Shown here: positions 1 to 7,806 of the stretch, piece after piece | How the letters are laid out: every line of letters starts with the position of its first letter | Position numbering within the stretch: the stretch's first letter is position 1 | Assembly (NCBI RefSeq): GCF_021295345.1 | Contig: NZ_JAIMJB010000009.1 | Location: 114,349 to 178,348, forward strand | Origin: Motilimonas eburnea | GTDB taxonomy: Bacteria; Pseudomonadota; Gammaproteobacteria; Enterobacterales; CBDFNC01 | Reading direction: 5' to 3' | DNA length: 64,000 nucleotides | Translations under genes and position numbers: made by a program | Notes under the pieces: model-generated | The model's input: only the letters and a program-made list of their open reading frames with translations | Databases searched by the model: none | What the model was told of the DNA's origin: nothing

Positions 1-2
1 GC

Positions 3-530
3 GGCACCGAGGCGGTGTATCTGATGGCGTCGGCCCGCGGTAGCGCAGACCCAACCCAACCATTAGAGTCAACCATCAAGGCCAAGCAACTTGACCGAGC
101 GGTATATACCAGTGACGGTCAAGGACTGGCAGTGGATGAGCAAGGCGAAGCTAAGGTGAAGGTGGGTGATAAGCTGATTGTTGTGCTCAAGATCAACTTG
201 GATGAATACCTGACCAGTGGTTTGTGGGTAGAGCACATTCCAACGGGGTTTGTGCTTGAAGATCCGCAGTTTACTAACAGTGATGCGTTGATAAGCTCCA
301 TTTTAGCTGAGCATGATAATGCCAAAGCCATTAACCTTGAATATCGCCAAGACCGCTTTGTGCTGGCGTTACCTAAGCTTAATGCAGGTCAAACCCTGAC
401 CTTTGCCTACGTACTACGCGCCCAAAGTACTGGTCAAGGACGCATGCCCGCCAGCTTTGTCGAAGACATGTATCAGCCGGCGCGGTTTATATATCAGCCT
501 AGTGCCCTTAAATCTGTGTTAATTGAGTAG
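3..530 (+). CDS. Alpha-2-macroglobulin family protein, C-terminal fragment (YfhM-like)
   Basis: The open frame enters from the left window edge, so only about the last 175 codons are visible and the true start lies outside. The residues fit the C-terminal receptor-binding-like part of bacterial alpha-2-macroglobulins: beta-rich, with a late LNAGQTLTFAYVLRA segment and no transmembrane span. In the family these are large periplasmic lipoproteins that trap attacking proteases. The gene ends 9 bases before pbpC, and its TAG stop abuts the pbpC ribosome-binding site. This is the conserved yfhM-pbpC pairing of proteobacteria, in which the inhibitor is thought to guard the periplasm when peptidoglycan is breached. 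The family call rests heavily on this pairing. The thioester motif region is not in the window. Confidence 0.8.
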   Translation, partial: GTEAVYLMASARGSADPTQPLESTIKAKQLDRAVYTSDGQGLAVDEQGEAKVKVGDKLIVVLKINLDEYLTSGLWVEHIPTGFVLEDPQFTNSDALISSILAEHDNAKAINLEYRQDRFVLALPKLNAGQTLTFAYVLRAQSTGQGRMPASFVEDMYQPARFIYQPSALKSVLIE

Positions 531-539
531 GAGGCTTGA

Positions 540-2741
540 TTGCAAAGGGCGGTTAGCAAAAGGGGGATCAAGGTTAAACTGGCTTGGCTAGGGGGAATAT
601 CTTTGGCTACCGGTGCGGCCTTGATGGCCTTATTTGCCCTTTGTCATTGGTTAATGCCCTTTGATTTTGCCGCTAAGGGGCAAGTGTCGACCACTGTGTA
701 TACTGAGCAGGGGCAAATATTGCGTCAGTTTACCAATCAAGCCGGTGTGTATCGTATTGCCACCCAAGTTGATCAGGTCAGTCCGTTTTATACTCAAGCC
801 TTGTTGGCGTATGAAGATAGGTACTTCTATCAGCATGTCGGTGTGAACCCTGTGTCATTAGTACGGGCTTTGTTTCAGCACGCTTATTATGGGCGGGTTA
901 TTTCAGGTGGCTCGACCATCACCATGCAGGTGGCGCGGATGTTTTACCCTCATCAACGTACTTACTTGGGTAAAATCAGCCAGATATTTCGCGCGCTGCA
1001 GCTGGAATGGATGCTAGATAAAGGGCAAATCTTAAATTTATATCTCACCCACACCCCGATGGGGGGCAATATTGAAGGTGTGCAAGCTGCCAGCTTGCGA
1101 TATTTTGGTAAGATGGCAAAAGATTTAAGCCACACCGAATCCGCGCTGCTGGTGGTGATCCCGCAGCGACCCAGTTTGCATCGGCCAGATAGGCACCCGC
1201 AGTTAGCCCTTAACGCGCGCAACAAGGTGTTAGACCGATTGTTGAATTTTGGCGTGATCACCCCTTATCAGCATGATGTGATGGCCAATGAAGCCTTGTC
1301 CGCTAAGCGGCGTCCCTTGCCCCAGCTTACCCCATTGCTTGCCCGTGAGTTACAGAAAAAGCAGATAGATAGCTCGATAAATCAGGGGCGCATTACCACC
1401 ACCATAAATCAGACTTTACAGGCTGATGTTAATGCGGTTGTCGAGCAGCGGTTAAGCCGTTTATCGCCTTTGCTTTCTATTGGTATTTTGGTGATGGAAA
1501 ATGCGTCAGGCCACGTGCTGGCTTATAAAGGCTCTGCCGATTTTAATGATGCTCAGCGCGCAGGGCATGTGGATATGACCAAAGCGGTGCGCTCACCCGG
1601 CTCTACCTTAAAACCCTTCATTTATGGCATGGCGCTGGATTTAGGCTTAGTGCATTCGGCGAGTTTGTTAACCGATACGCCGCGCGCGTTTGGTGACTAT
1701 CGACCCGCTAACTTTAGCCAAGGTTTTATCGGTGCCATGCGCTTAGATCAAGCGCTGCAAACATCTAAAAACGTACCTGCAGTGCAAGTGATGGCGGCCA
1801 TTACGCCCGCGTATTTTGCGGATAAACTTAAGCAGCAGGGAATTTCCTTGCGAGTTGCTGAGCCTAATTTAGCCATTGCCCTGGGTGGTAATGGTTCAAC
1901 ATTGCGTGAGTTAGTGACCTTGTATTCCGCTTTGGCACGACAAGGCAAAGTGGCTCCACCTGTGTTCACCATGGCAAACGAACAAGGCTTGACTGATGAC
2001 AACACTCATCGGGCTGCGCCAATATTATCGCCTGCAGCCGCTTGGATCATTGCCGATACCTTGGCCAAGATCCCGCCGCCAGATCGCGCTAAACCTGCAT
2101 GGGGTAGAAAAATTAGCTGGAAAACCGGCACCAGCTATGGTTATCGTGATGCTTGGGCCGTGGGGGTAAGCCATGATTACACCGTGGGCATTTGGATTGG
2201 TCGCCCCGATGGCGCGCCCTTTGTTGGCCAAACCGGCGCCAATCAAGCCGGCCCCCTGTTATTTGATACCTTTGATTTACTGCCCGCCGATAAAGGGCGT
2301 TTAACTAAGCCAAGTGACGTGGTGGCCAAAGACATTTGCTGGCCCTCGGGTTTAAGTCGCAATTTGGTGGCCGAAAAAGATTGTCTCACCCGTCAACGCG
2401 CCTGGACCATTAAGGGATTAACCCCCGTGACCTTAGCCGAGCCGGGGCGTAAGCGCAGCCTACACCAATGGCCACTCAGTGTGGAAACTTTAACCAAACC
2501 CATGCACGCGTCAAGCCAAAAGCGGGTGAAAATTAGTTTTCCAACCAATAACTTGACCATCTTTAGCTACCCAAAGCAAAAGCTAAAATTGGTGAGTAAT
2601 CAAGCTCAGGCGAATTGGTATGTTAACGATCAATTTATAACTGGACAGCAATTGGAGTTAGCGCCGTTAAAATCAGGTAAGCACCGCATCACGGCGTGTG
2701 TAGAATTAGCCTGTGATGCGGTCGATATTTTGGTTTACTAG
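540..2741 (+). CDS. pbpC: Penicillin-binding protein 1C, bifunctional glycosyltransferase/transpeptidase
   Basis: This inner-membrane enzyme of 733 residues polymerises and crosslinks peptidoglycan. It has one N-terminal membrane anchor (about residues 14-38). A GT51 glycosyltransferase domain (about 55-230) carries the catalytic Glu92 in the YEDRYF motif. A transpeptidase domain (about 300-560) has S355-T-L-K358, S409-K-N411 and K528-T-G. The C-terminal beta domain (about 650-733) is the one typical of PBP1C. The start is TTG with the strong GAGG ribosome site overlapping the end of the upstream gene. Length and motif set are normal for the family and nothing looks broken. It is translationally close-coupled to the alpha-2-macroglobulin gene, so the two are probably one operon. 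Confidence 0.95.
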   Translation: MQRAVSKRGIKVKLAWLGGISLATGAALMALFALCHWLMPFDFAAKGQVSTTVYTEQGQILRQFTNQAGVYRIATQVDQVSPFYTQALLAYEDRYFYQHVGVNPVSLVRALFQHAYYGRVISGGSTITMQVARMFYPHQRTYLGKISQIFRALQLEWMLDKGQILNLYLTHTPMGGNIEGVQAASLRYFGKMAKDLSHTESALLVVIPQRPSLHRPDRHPQLALNARNKVLDRLLNFGVITPYQHDVMANEALSAKRRPLPQLTPLLARELQKKQIDSSINQGRITTTINQTLQADVNAVVEQRLSRLSPLLSIGILVMENASGHVLAYKGSADFNDAQRAGHVDMTKAVRSPGSTLKPFIYGMALDLGLVHSASLLTDTPRAFGDYRPANFSQGFIGAMRLDQALQTSKNVPAVQVMAAITPAYFADKLKQQGISLRVAEPNLAIALGGNGSTLRELVTLYSALARQGKVAPPVFTMANEQGLTDDNTHRAAPILSPAAAWIIADTLAKIPPPDRAKPAWGRKISWKTGTSYGYRDAWAVGVSHDYTVGIWIGRPDGAPFVGQTGANQAGPLLFDTFDLLPADKGRLTKPSDVVAKDICWPSGLSRNLVAEKDCLTRQRAWTIKGLTPVTLAEPGRKRSLHQWPLSVETLTKPMHASSQKRVKISFPTNNLTIFSYPKQKLKLVSNQAQANWYVNDQFITGQQLELAPLKSGKHRITACVELACDAVDILVY

Positions 2742-2796
2742 CGCAAATAGTACGCTGGATGGATAGGAAATATGGCTGTAATAGCTAAGGATATGT

Positions 2797-3441
2797 ATGG
2801 AAAATAACAAGATCTTTCTAACAATAAACAGAATAAACTCATTACTTTTTTTGGTTTTATTGATCGCTTCATTAATCGGGGCTGTTTTCGTATTTCAGGA
2901 GATCACGACAAGCACCAGAAAAAATGCTGTAGAAATCACGACCCCAGATAAAGAAACAAAAGAAGTTATTGAACTTTCAGATGTTGAAACGATACGAGAT
3001 AAAGGAATCCAATATATTCGTGTTTATTCCAAGCGTGATGGTGTATTAATGTCTGGGGGATACTCCAAAACATTGATAAATCTTCTTTTCTTAAGTAAAA
3101 AAGGGGAAGAGCCTAAGTGGCTACTTCCCGATAATGATTCAAATATTCTTGTGCATCGTGTTCTCAAAACTTATGACGAGCAAACAAATAAATCGACTTC
3201 CGATTACATATATTTGGAAATAAATTCGCAGTCAGAAGGAAGCCGTGCCTGTATCAGCTCCATCGATGGGGAATCTCTGCATTGTCTTGATAAGGATTTA
3301 AACAAAATCATCCAGTATGAGTATTTTTCTGATGAAGGCACGATTGGTTTGTTGGTGCAAGTATCAAATGAGATCCGTTATAAAGTGTTTGATCTTGAAT
3401 CAAAAAAACTGGAATCGGATAAGTTTGTAATTAAGCTTTAA
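2797..3441 (+). CDS. Hypothetical single-pass membrane protein, AT-rich
   Basis: I do not recognise this 214-residue protein. It has a short cytoplasmic N-terminus, one membrane span (about residues 14-37) and a long soluble, charged C-terminal part that would be periplasmic by the positive-inside rule. Two cysteines (RACISSIDGESLHC) could form a disulfide. ATG is preceded by AAGGA at five bases, a convincing start. Base composition is clearly more AT-rich than the flanking pbpC and cinA, with many AAA, ATA and AAT codons. That suggests recent acquisition or weak expression. It sits between pbpC and a REP pair, with no obvious partner. Confidence 0.7.
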   Translation: MENNKIFLTINRINSLLFLVLLIASLIGAVFVFQEITTSTRKNAVEITTPDKETKEVIELSDVETIRDKGIQYIRVYSKRDGVLMSGGYSKTLINLLFLSKKGEEPKWLLPDNDSNILVHRVLKTYDEQTNKSTSDYIYLEINSQSEGSRACISSIDGESLHCLDKDLNKIIQYEYFSDEGTIGLLVQVSNEIRYKVFDLESKKLESDKFVIKL

Positions 3442-3452
3442 CAAGGTACTCG

Positions 3453-3560
3453 GTAGGAGCGATTTTTAAATCGCGAAAGGTATAAACCATAACACCTTGA
3501 TTCGCTGTATAAATACAGCTCCTACCTGCACTCAAAATCGCTGTTAAATACAGAAATACC
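3453..3560. repeat. REP doublet (REPIN-like) plus degenerate third copy
   Basis: At 3453-3476 GTAGGAGC is followed by a palindrome (GATTTTTAAATC) and GCGAA. At 3501-3526 the same pattern lies in the opposite orientation, with a different palindrome (CTGTATAAATACAG). A third, decayed reverse copy is at 3537-3560. The constant ends with variable self-complementary centre are the hallmark of REP elements, and two facing copies form a REPIN. It lies between the converging ends of the AT-rich gene and cinA, where such elements usually sit. Confidence 0.8.
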
Positions 3561-3568
3561 CAAAAGCG

Positions 3569-4840
3569 TTATTTTTGCCATGGCTTGGCAAAATCATATT
3601 GGCCAATCACATTAAGGCCAGTTAAATGCCGACGCAGCATATCAAGGGCAATGGTGGCGGCAATTTTTCGGGTTATGGTGCGACTTTTAGCGGGTAACAG
3701 CAACATTTGGCTAAAGACTTGTGTGGGGGTGGCTAAAGCAAAGGCGACCGTGCCAACGGGCTTGTCGGGTGTCCCCCCTGTTGGCCCAGCAATGCCGGTA
3801 ACAGAAAGGGCGTAGTCACTTTGAGCACTTTGTCTTGCGCCTTGTGCCATTTCGACGGCGGTTGCTTCGCTGACCGCACCATACTGAGTTAATGTTGTTT
3901 CATGCACGCCCACTAAATCTTGTTTGGCTTGGTTGGAATAAGTCACCATGGCGCGATCTAAATAGGCCGAGCTACCTGAAATGGCAACTAAGCTTGCTGC
4001 TATCATGCCGCCGGTGCAAGATTCCGCAAGGGCGAGGGTGGCACCGTGCTTTAGCATCAATGTTTGGATATAGCTTGCCAAGCAGTCCCCTTGCTGGTGG
4101 TTAAATAAGGCATATTCACCTAAGGCTTGTTCAATGGCGCTGGCTGAATCTGCGATAGTTTGGCTGTTGGCACCAATTAACTTAACTTCGATCTCGGGGG
4201 CCGCAGTGCGATAGCCAAGGTGAATATCGGGTGCGATGGGCACGTCCTTAATCAGCTGATGAATACCAGATTCACCTAAACCAAAAGTGGTGATTTTGTG
4301 CTGGCTTAGGGGGTTATCCAGCTGGTATTGGGCCGCAATCTCTGGCCAGATCAGCTCACTAAACATGTGTTTGAATTCGTGTGGTACGCCAGGGGTGAAA
4401 TAAAAGGTTGCCTGATTTATCTGAACACTAAAACCACAAGCCGTGCCTTTGGGGTTATCAATGACTTGTGCGCCTTGGGGTAATAGGGCTTGCTTGCGAT
4501 TGGCGGGGGCCATGGTGCGCCCTTGTTGATGAAACTTGTTCTCCATGGTTTTAAGCCAAGATTCATTGAGCTCAAGTGGCACACCTTGTGCCTTGGCCGC
4601 GGCTTCACTGGATAAATCATCACTGGTGGGGCCAAGACCGCCATTGACCAGCACGATGTCACTGCGCTGCGCGGCTTCTTGAAATAACGGTACGAGTGCG
4701 TCCAGTTGGTCGGCAACCGTATGTAAGCGCTGGGGTTGCACACCTTGGCTAAATAATTGCTGGCAAAGCCAATTGGCATTGGTATCAAGTATTTGCCCGG
4801 TTATTATTTCGTCGCCCGTACTGATTATTTCGATTTTCAT
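3569..4840 (-). CDS. cinA: CinA family protein, nicotinamide-nucleotide amidohydrolase
   Basis: The protein has 423 residues. The N-terminal half is a MoCF/MoaB-like domain (STGDEIITGQILDTN near the start, NGGLGPTSDD around residue 70). The C-terminal half is the CinA/PncC domain, with the AESCTGGMIAASL motif and a later SVTGIAGPTGG motif. PncC-type CinA proteins hydrolyse nicotinamide mononucleotide to nicotinate mononucleotide and ammonia, recycling NAD from DNA-ligase by-product. The longer open frame begins 23 codons upstream, but MKIEIISTGDE matches the family N-terminus and has AAGGA eight bases before its ATG (4838-4840). It is monocistronic and divergent from mepA. Confidence 0.93.
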   Translation of the reverse strand: MKIEIISTGDEIITGQILDTNANWLCQQLFSQGVQPQRLHTVADQLDALVPLFQEAAQRSDIVLVNGGLGPTSDDLSSEAAAKAQGVPLELNESWLKTMENKFHQQGRTMAPANRKQALLPQGAQVIDNPKGTACGFSVQINQATFYFTPGVPHEFKHMFSELIWPEIAAQYQLDNPLSQHKITTFGLGESGIHQLIKDVPIAPDIHLGYRTAAPEIEVKLIGANSQTIADSASAIEQALGEYALFNHQQGDCLASYIQTLMLKHGATLALAESCTGGMIAASLVAISGSSAYLDRAMVTYSNQAKQDLVGVHETTLTQYGAVSEATAVEMAQGARQSAQSDYALSVTGIAGPTGGTPDKPVGTVAFALATPTQVFSQMLLLPAKSRTITRKIAATIALDMLRRHLTGLNVIGQYDFAKPWQK

Positions 4841-4982
4841 GGTAGTCCTTATCGCACCTTGCTGGCTGTTTTGCTTAGGCAGATTGATAAATTTCAGGTT
4901 TAAGATCAAGTATTAATACAGAAATATAAAATTGATTGCTAAAATTAAGCTGAATTCGCTTTTAAATAGGTTAAGGACAATG

Positions 4983-5870
4983 ATGAGAGTATTTGCTGCA
5001 GTATTAACCTGTGCCATGTTCAGTGGCAGTGCAATCGCTGCGAACCCTTGGGAAAAATTCGATGAGCCCACCAGTGGCCCGGCCAGCTCGATTGGCAGCT
5101 ATGCTAATGGTTGTTTAGTGGGTGGTGAGGCCTTGCCATTAGAAGGGGACGGCTATCAGGTGATACGCACATCCCGTGAACGGTATTATGCGCACCCTTT
5201 GATGATCGATTATTTAGTTGAACTGGCTAAAGAAAACAAACGTTTGGGTAATGGTGACTTATTGATTGGTGACATGTCGATGCCGCGAGGCGGGCGCTTT
5301 ACTTCAGGTCATTCGAGCCATCAAACGGGCCTGGACGCAGATATTTGGTTGCGCATTGGTGATAAACAATACAGTCGAAAAGCCAGAGAGAACCTCAGCC
5401 CTTATAATGTGGTGGATATGCAAAACTACAAGATAAAGGCGCAAAAATGGACCAATGAGCATGCACAAATGGTGCAACTGGCCGCAACAGATAAACGCGT
5501 GGCGCGCATCTTTGTCCATCCTGTGATCAAAGAAACCTTGTGTAAAGCAGACTGGCCAGAAGGTCGCGATTGGCTGCGTAAGGTGCGACCTTGGTTTGGT
5601 CACAACTATCATATGCATGTCAGACTGCATTGTCCCAAGGGGGATGAATCCTGTACCCCGCAAGCCGCCCCGCCTGCAGGTGATGGGTGTGGTAAGGAGT
5701 TGTACTCATGGTGGCCAAAACCGAAATCCGAGCAAGAAAAGAAAAAAGAGCAAGAGCAGTTGTTGCTGGCTAAAAGCACCACTAAAAAGCCTGCTAAGCC
5801 GGTCTATAAAGATCAGCTAAAACTTAAACCCCTGCGTTGCCAAGATCTAGTAACAGGTACATTGCAGTAA
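4983..5870 (+). CDS. mepA: Penicillin-insensitive murein endopeptidase MepA
   Basis: This periplasmic zinc peptidase of family M74 cuts D-alanyl-meso-diaminopimelate crosslinks in peptidoglycan. The 295-residue product begins with a typical signal peptide cleaved after SGSAIA-A. Zinc-site motifs are visible: GHSSHQTGLDADIW (first His and Asp) and the later HNYHMHVRLHCP. The C-terminal 40 residues are lysine-rich, an extension of low complexity. Two adjacent ATGs (4980, 4983) follow TAAGGAC. The second has the better spacing and gives a signal peptide starting MRVFAAVL. A perfect hairpin follows the stop codon. Confidence 0.93.
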   Translation: MRVFAAVLTCAMFSGSAIAANPWEKFDEPTSGPASSIGSYANGCLVGGEALPLEGDGYQVIRTSRERYYAHPLMIDYLVELAKENKRLGNGDLLIGDMSMPRGGRFTSGHSSHQTGLDADIWLRIGDKQYSRKARENLSPYNVVDMQNYKIKAQKWTNEHAQMVQLAATDKRVARIFVHPVIKETLCKADWPEGRDWLRKVRPWFGHNYHMHVRLHCPKGDESCTPQAAPPAGDGCGKELYSWWPKPKSEQEKKKEQEQLLLAKSTTKKPAKPVYKDQLKLKPLRCQDLVTGTLQ

Positions 5871-5874
5871 GTTT

Positions 5875-5921
5875 GAGCGGTTAGGGTTAATTGTGACGGA
5901 GTTGCAGTTAACCCTATGCTC
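5875..5921. terminator. Hairpin between convergent mepA and small ORF
   Basis: A perfect 9-bp inverted repeat, TAGGGTTAA (5882-5890) with TTAACCCTA (5908-5916), is extended by outer GAGC/GCTC arms. There is no T-run on either strand, so it may act as an mRNA-end stabiliser or a Rho-linked end rather than an intrinsic terminator. It separates mepA from the oppositely oriented small membrane protein gene. Confidence 0.55.
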
Positions 5922-5923
5922 GT

Positions 5924-6004
5924 CTAGAAATAAAACATCAAGTAAACCGCAGCCGCTGTTAATAACCCCACACTGATAAAAAATTGCGTTTGTAATTTGA
6001 CCAT
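5924..6004 (-). CDS. 26-residue single-span membrane protein
   Basis: The ORF is too short for usual ORF cut-offs. It reads MVKLQTQFF, then a hydrophobic stretch ISVGLLTAAAVYLMFYF, then TAG. One span fills residues 9-26, with a positive N-terminus that should stay cytoplasmic. The ribosome site AAGGAAG (6011-6017 in complement) is six bases from the ATG, which is ideal. A plausible -10 and an FNR-like site lie at class II spacing upstream. I recognise no family. Such proteins often modulate a larger membrane enzyme, but the partner is unknown. Coding status rests on start, ribosome site, promoter and hydrophobicity together. Confidence 0.6.
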   Translation of the reverse strand: MVKLQTQFFISVGLLTAAAVYLMFYF

Positions 6005-6033
6005 GACACTCTTCCTTGTGACTCAGTTAACCA

Positions 6034-6076
6034 ATCATAAGAACAAACTCGCTGTTGAAAAATTAATCTAGATCAT
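6034..6076 (-). promoter_or_regulatory. FNR/EtrA-like site and -10 box for the 26-residue ORF
   Basis: TTAATCTAGATCAT (6063-6076) matches the FNR consensus TTGAT-N4-ATCAA at 4 of 5 bases in each half. On the minus strand, TATGAT at 6034-6039 can be the -10, which puts transcription start near 6027. The centre of the site is then at about -42, the classical class II activation position. No -35 is needed in that arrangement. The match to CRP consensus is poorer. This is inferred from sequence only. Confidence 0.5.
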
Positions 6077-6366
6077 ACCCTCGGGTTGTTTTTTGAACTT
6101 AATGAAAATTTTGGGGGACAGATCGTTTCACGCAATAACATATTCCTTGCCGATGTTGTTATTGAATCGCCAAGGGAACCCTTCTTCGACCCATATCAAG
6201 GGCGGACGGCATCAAGTTACGTTAAAATCTTCAATAGCGCATTTTGAGTCAGAACTTAACTTATTGTAAATAATAGGCTTACTGCATTCATTTTGATGCT
6301 TAATGATTCCCTTAGACTTGACTGACTCGTGATCAAACAGTCTTGTGATTAAATTTAGGAATGAAC
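6077..6366. other. Intergenic region before the MoxR operon
   Basis: No gene is supported here. The stretch holds the half-motif GGGGGACAGATC (6113-6124), of the kind seen at the ends of REP-transposase-type relics, but no matching inverted partner. Minus-strand codons just left of 6200 read as a short ORF tail without a start. The promoter of the following operon must lie here, but no convincing -35/-10 pair stands out. TAGGA (6356-6360) is the ribosome site for the ATG at 6367. Confidence 0.4.
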
Positions 6367-7233
6367 ATGTTCAATCGCTCATCATGCTTTTATCTGGCTA
6401 GTGCTTTATTGGTGGCTATTTTGTTTGTCAGTTTAGATAGCATCGCATTGCAAACTCAAGTGCCCGAGTATTACAAAAACGCCATCAATTTGATGTTAAG
6501 TAGTCCGATGGGGGTCCCCATTATTGTGGTAATGGCATTCGCTATGGCTGGGATCGTTTTTATGCTGTTCAATGCCCAGTATATGCGCCATATCGTGTTG
6601 ATTTACGTGATTGGCTTGGCGTTATTTTATGGTTTTGTCAGTTTGGTTGACCATCTCGCTAGCGCGCCAGTTGAGCCCCAAGAAGTGACCTCGAACGAAG
6701 CGGTGGTTGAGCAACAACGGCCCAGAAGGCCAGTAGAAGATGAAGCGGTGCGTGGCTGGTTGAAGCAAACGCTGATTCAAGAAGCGGAAAAAGAAGATAC
6801 GCGTTTAACCCTTAGCTCGGGGGTTATCTTAGTCCTTATGGCTGTCATCATCTTGTTGATCCTAGCGCCTAGATGGCAGCAAAGGCGTCAGGCTAGCGAC
6901 AGCTTAGCTGAGACACCACCACCATTAGCCAACCTCGCCAAACAGCAAGCCAAGCAAATGCAGGCCAGCTCAAGTAGCGCCAAAGCACAAATCATTAATT
7001 GTTATCAGCAGTTACTGAGTTTATTAGCGCAAGAATACAAGTTAGTACGCCATCCGGCGCAAACTGCACAGGAATTTTATGTGCAGCTTAAACAGGCGCA
7101 GTTACCGGCTGAGCCTTTGTATCAACTGACGTTAATATTTGAAAAGGCCTGCTATAGCCAAGTTGATTTTGTGAGTGAGGAAGTGGCTAAGGCGATCACC
7201 TATTTAGACGAAATATCACAGGCCAAATCTTGA
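6367..7233 (+). CDS. Membrane protein with C-terminal DUF4129-like domain
   Basis: The product has 288 residues. Hydrophobic spans lie near the N-terminus (about 5-27), at about 50-72 and 75-97, and one at about 148-170 before a soluble tail. The last 85 residues (QIINCYQQLLSLLAQ ... YSQVDFVSEE) resemble DUF4129, the domain found at the end of transglutaminase-type membrane proteins beside MoxR and DUF58 genes. No transglutaminase core (Cys-His-Asp) is present. The second ATG (6367) is chosen because TAGGA ends directly before the first ATG (6361) and lies six bases before the second. It is the first gene of a five-gene operon and overlaps the next by TGATG. Function is not established. Confidence 0.7.
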   Translation: MFNRSSCFYLASALLVAILFVSLDSIALQTQVPEYYKNAINLMLSSPMGVPIIVVMAFAMAGIVFMLFNAQYMRHIVLIYVIGLALFYGFVSLVDHLASAPVEPQEVTSNEAVVEQQRPRRPVEDEAVRGWLKQTLIQEAEKEDTRLTLSSGVILVLMAVIILLILAPRWQQRRQASDSLAETPPPLANLAKQQAKQMQASSSSAKAQIINCYQQLLSLLAQEYKLVRHPAQTAQEFYVQLKQAQLPAEPLYQLTLIFEKACYSQVDFVSEEVAKAITYLDEISQAKS

Positions 7234-7796
7234 TGAAAGCAACCTTTAATACCGTCAGAAAATTAATCCTATTTGTGTTAGTGAGTGCGCTGATTTGTAT
7301 GGTGCTGGTTACATTCAAACCAGCATGGTTGGTGGATGGGTTAACTTGGTTACTGTCCATCCCACGGGTGTTTATTTGGGCAGGGTTAATTCTATTGCTC
7401 TTCTTTATTGCCCTGCAACGAATTAAGCGGGCTGATCTTAGGATGCCGGTGCTGTTGGTGAATCATCAAGTTGAGCAAGAAAAGGATGTACACCTATTAC
7501 AGCAGTTAAGTGAACTATTTGTCGCAGGGAATGAGCAGCGTTTACATGGTCATGTTAAGCATTTATACCTCAAACAGTATTGCCAGCAGCATCAGCTCAA
7601 TAGCCGAGATGGGTTAAAGCAACTAATGACAGATCAAAGCATTAGCCTTGAATTAAAGCAGGCCATGTCGTTTAAGGTAACCCCTAATTGGCGACAAACC
7701 TTAAGTTTTGGCCACTGGCCAATTTCAGGGCGGGCCTATTTACCCCATGCCATGGCCATTTTGGCTGCCTTAAAGCAAAGTGCAGATTTAACCTAA
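7233..7796 (+). CDS. Hypothetical two-span membrane protein in MoxR operon
   Basis: The product has 187 residues with two transmembrane helices (about 9-29 and 40-62), followed by a helical cytoplasmic domain rich in Gln, Leu and His (HLLQQLSELF, HVKHLYLKQYCQQHQL). I recognise no family. The ATG overlaps the preceding stop (TGATG), so translation is coupled, and the next gene starts 10 bases after its stop. By position it may fill the role of the DUF4381-type membrane partner seen in related MoxR clusters, but that is only positional inference. Confidence 0.65.
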   Translation: MKATFNTVRKLILFVLVSALICMVLVTFKPAWLVDGLTWLLSIPRVFIWAGLILLLFFIALQRIKRADLRMPVLLVNHQVEQEKDVHLLQQLSELFVAGNEQRLHGHVKHLYLKQYCQQHQLNSRDGLKQLMTDQSISLELKQAMSFKVTPNWRQTLSFGHWPISGRAYLPHAMAILAALKQSADLT

Positions 7797-7806
7797 GGAG
7801 TAGTTT

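Noticed and set aside
3569..4909. 446-residue form of CinA
   Set aside because: The 23 extra codons have no ribosome site, and the family N-terminus starts at the inner ATG.
6063..6076. CRP site instead of FNR site
   Set aside because: The left half fits TGTGA at only two of five positions, while both halves fit the FNR consensus at four of five.
6113..6200. Insertion sequence or RAYT remnant
   Set aside because: Only a GGGGGACAG half-motif and a 20-codon tail are seen. There is no inverted partner, target duplication or transposase motif.
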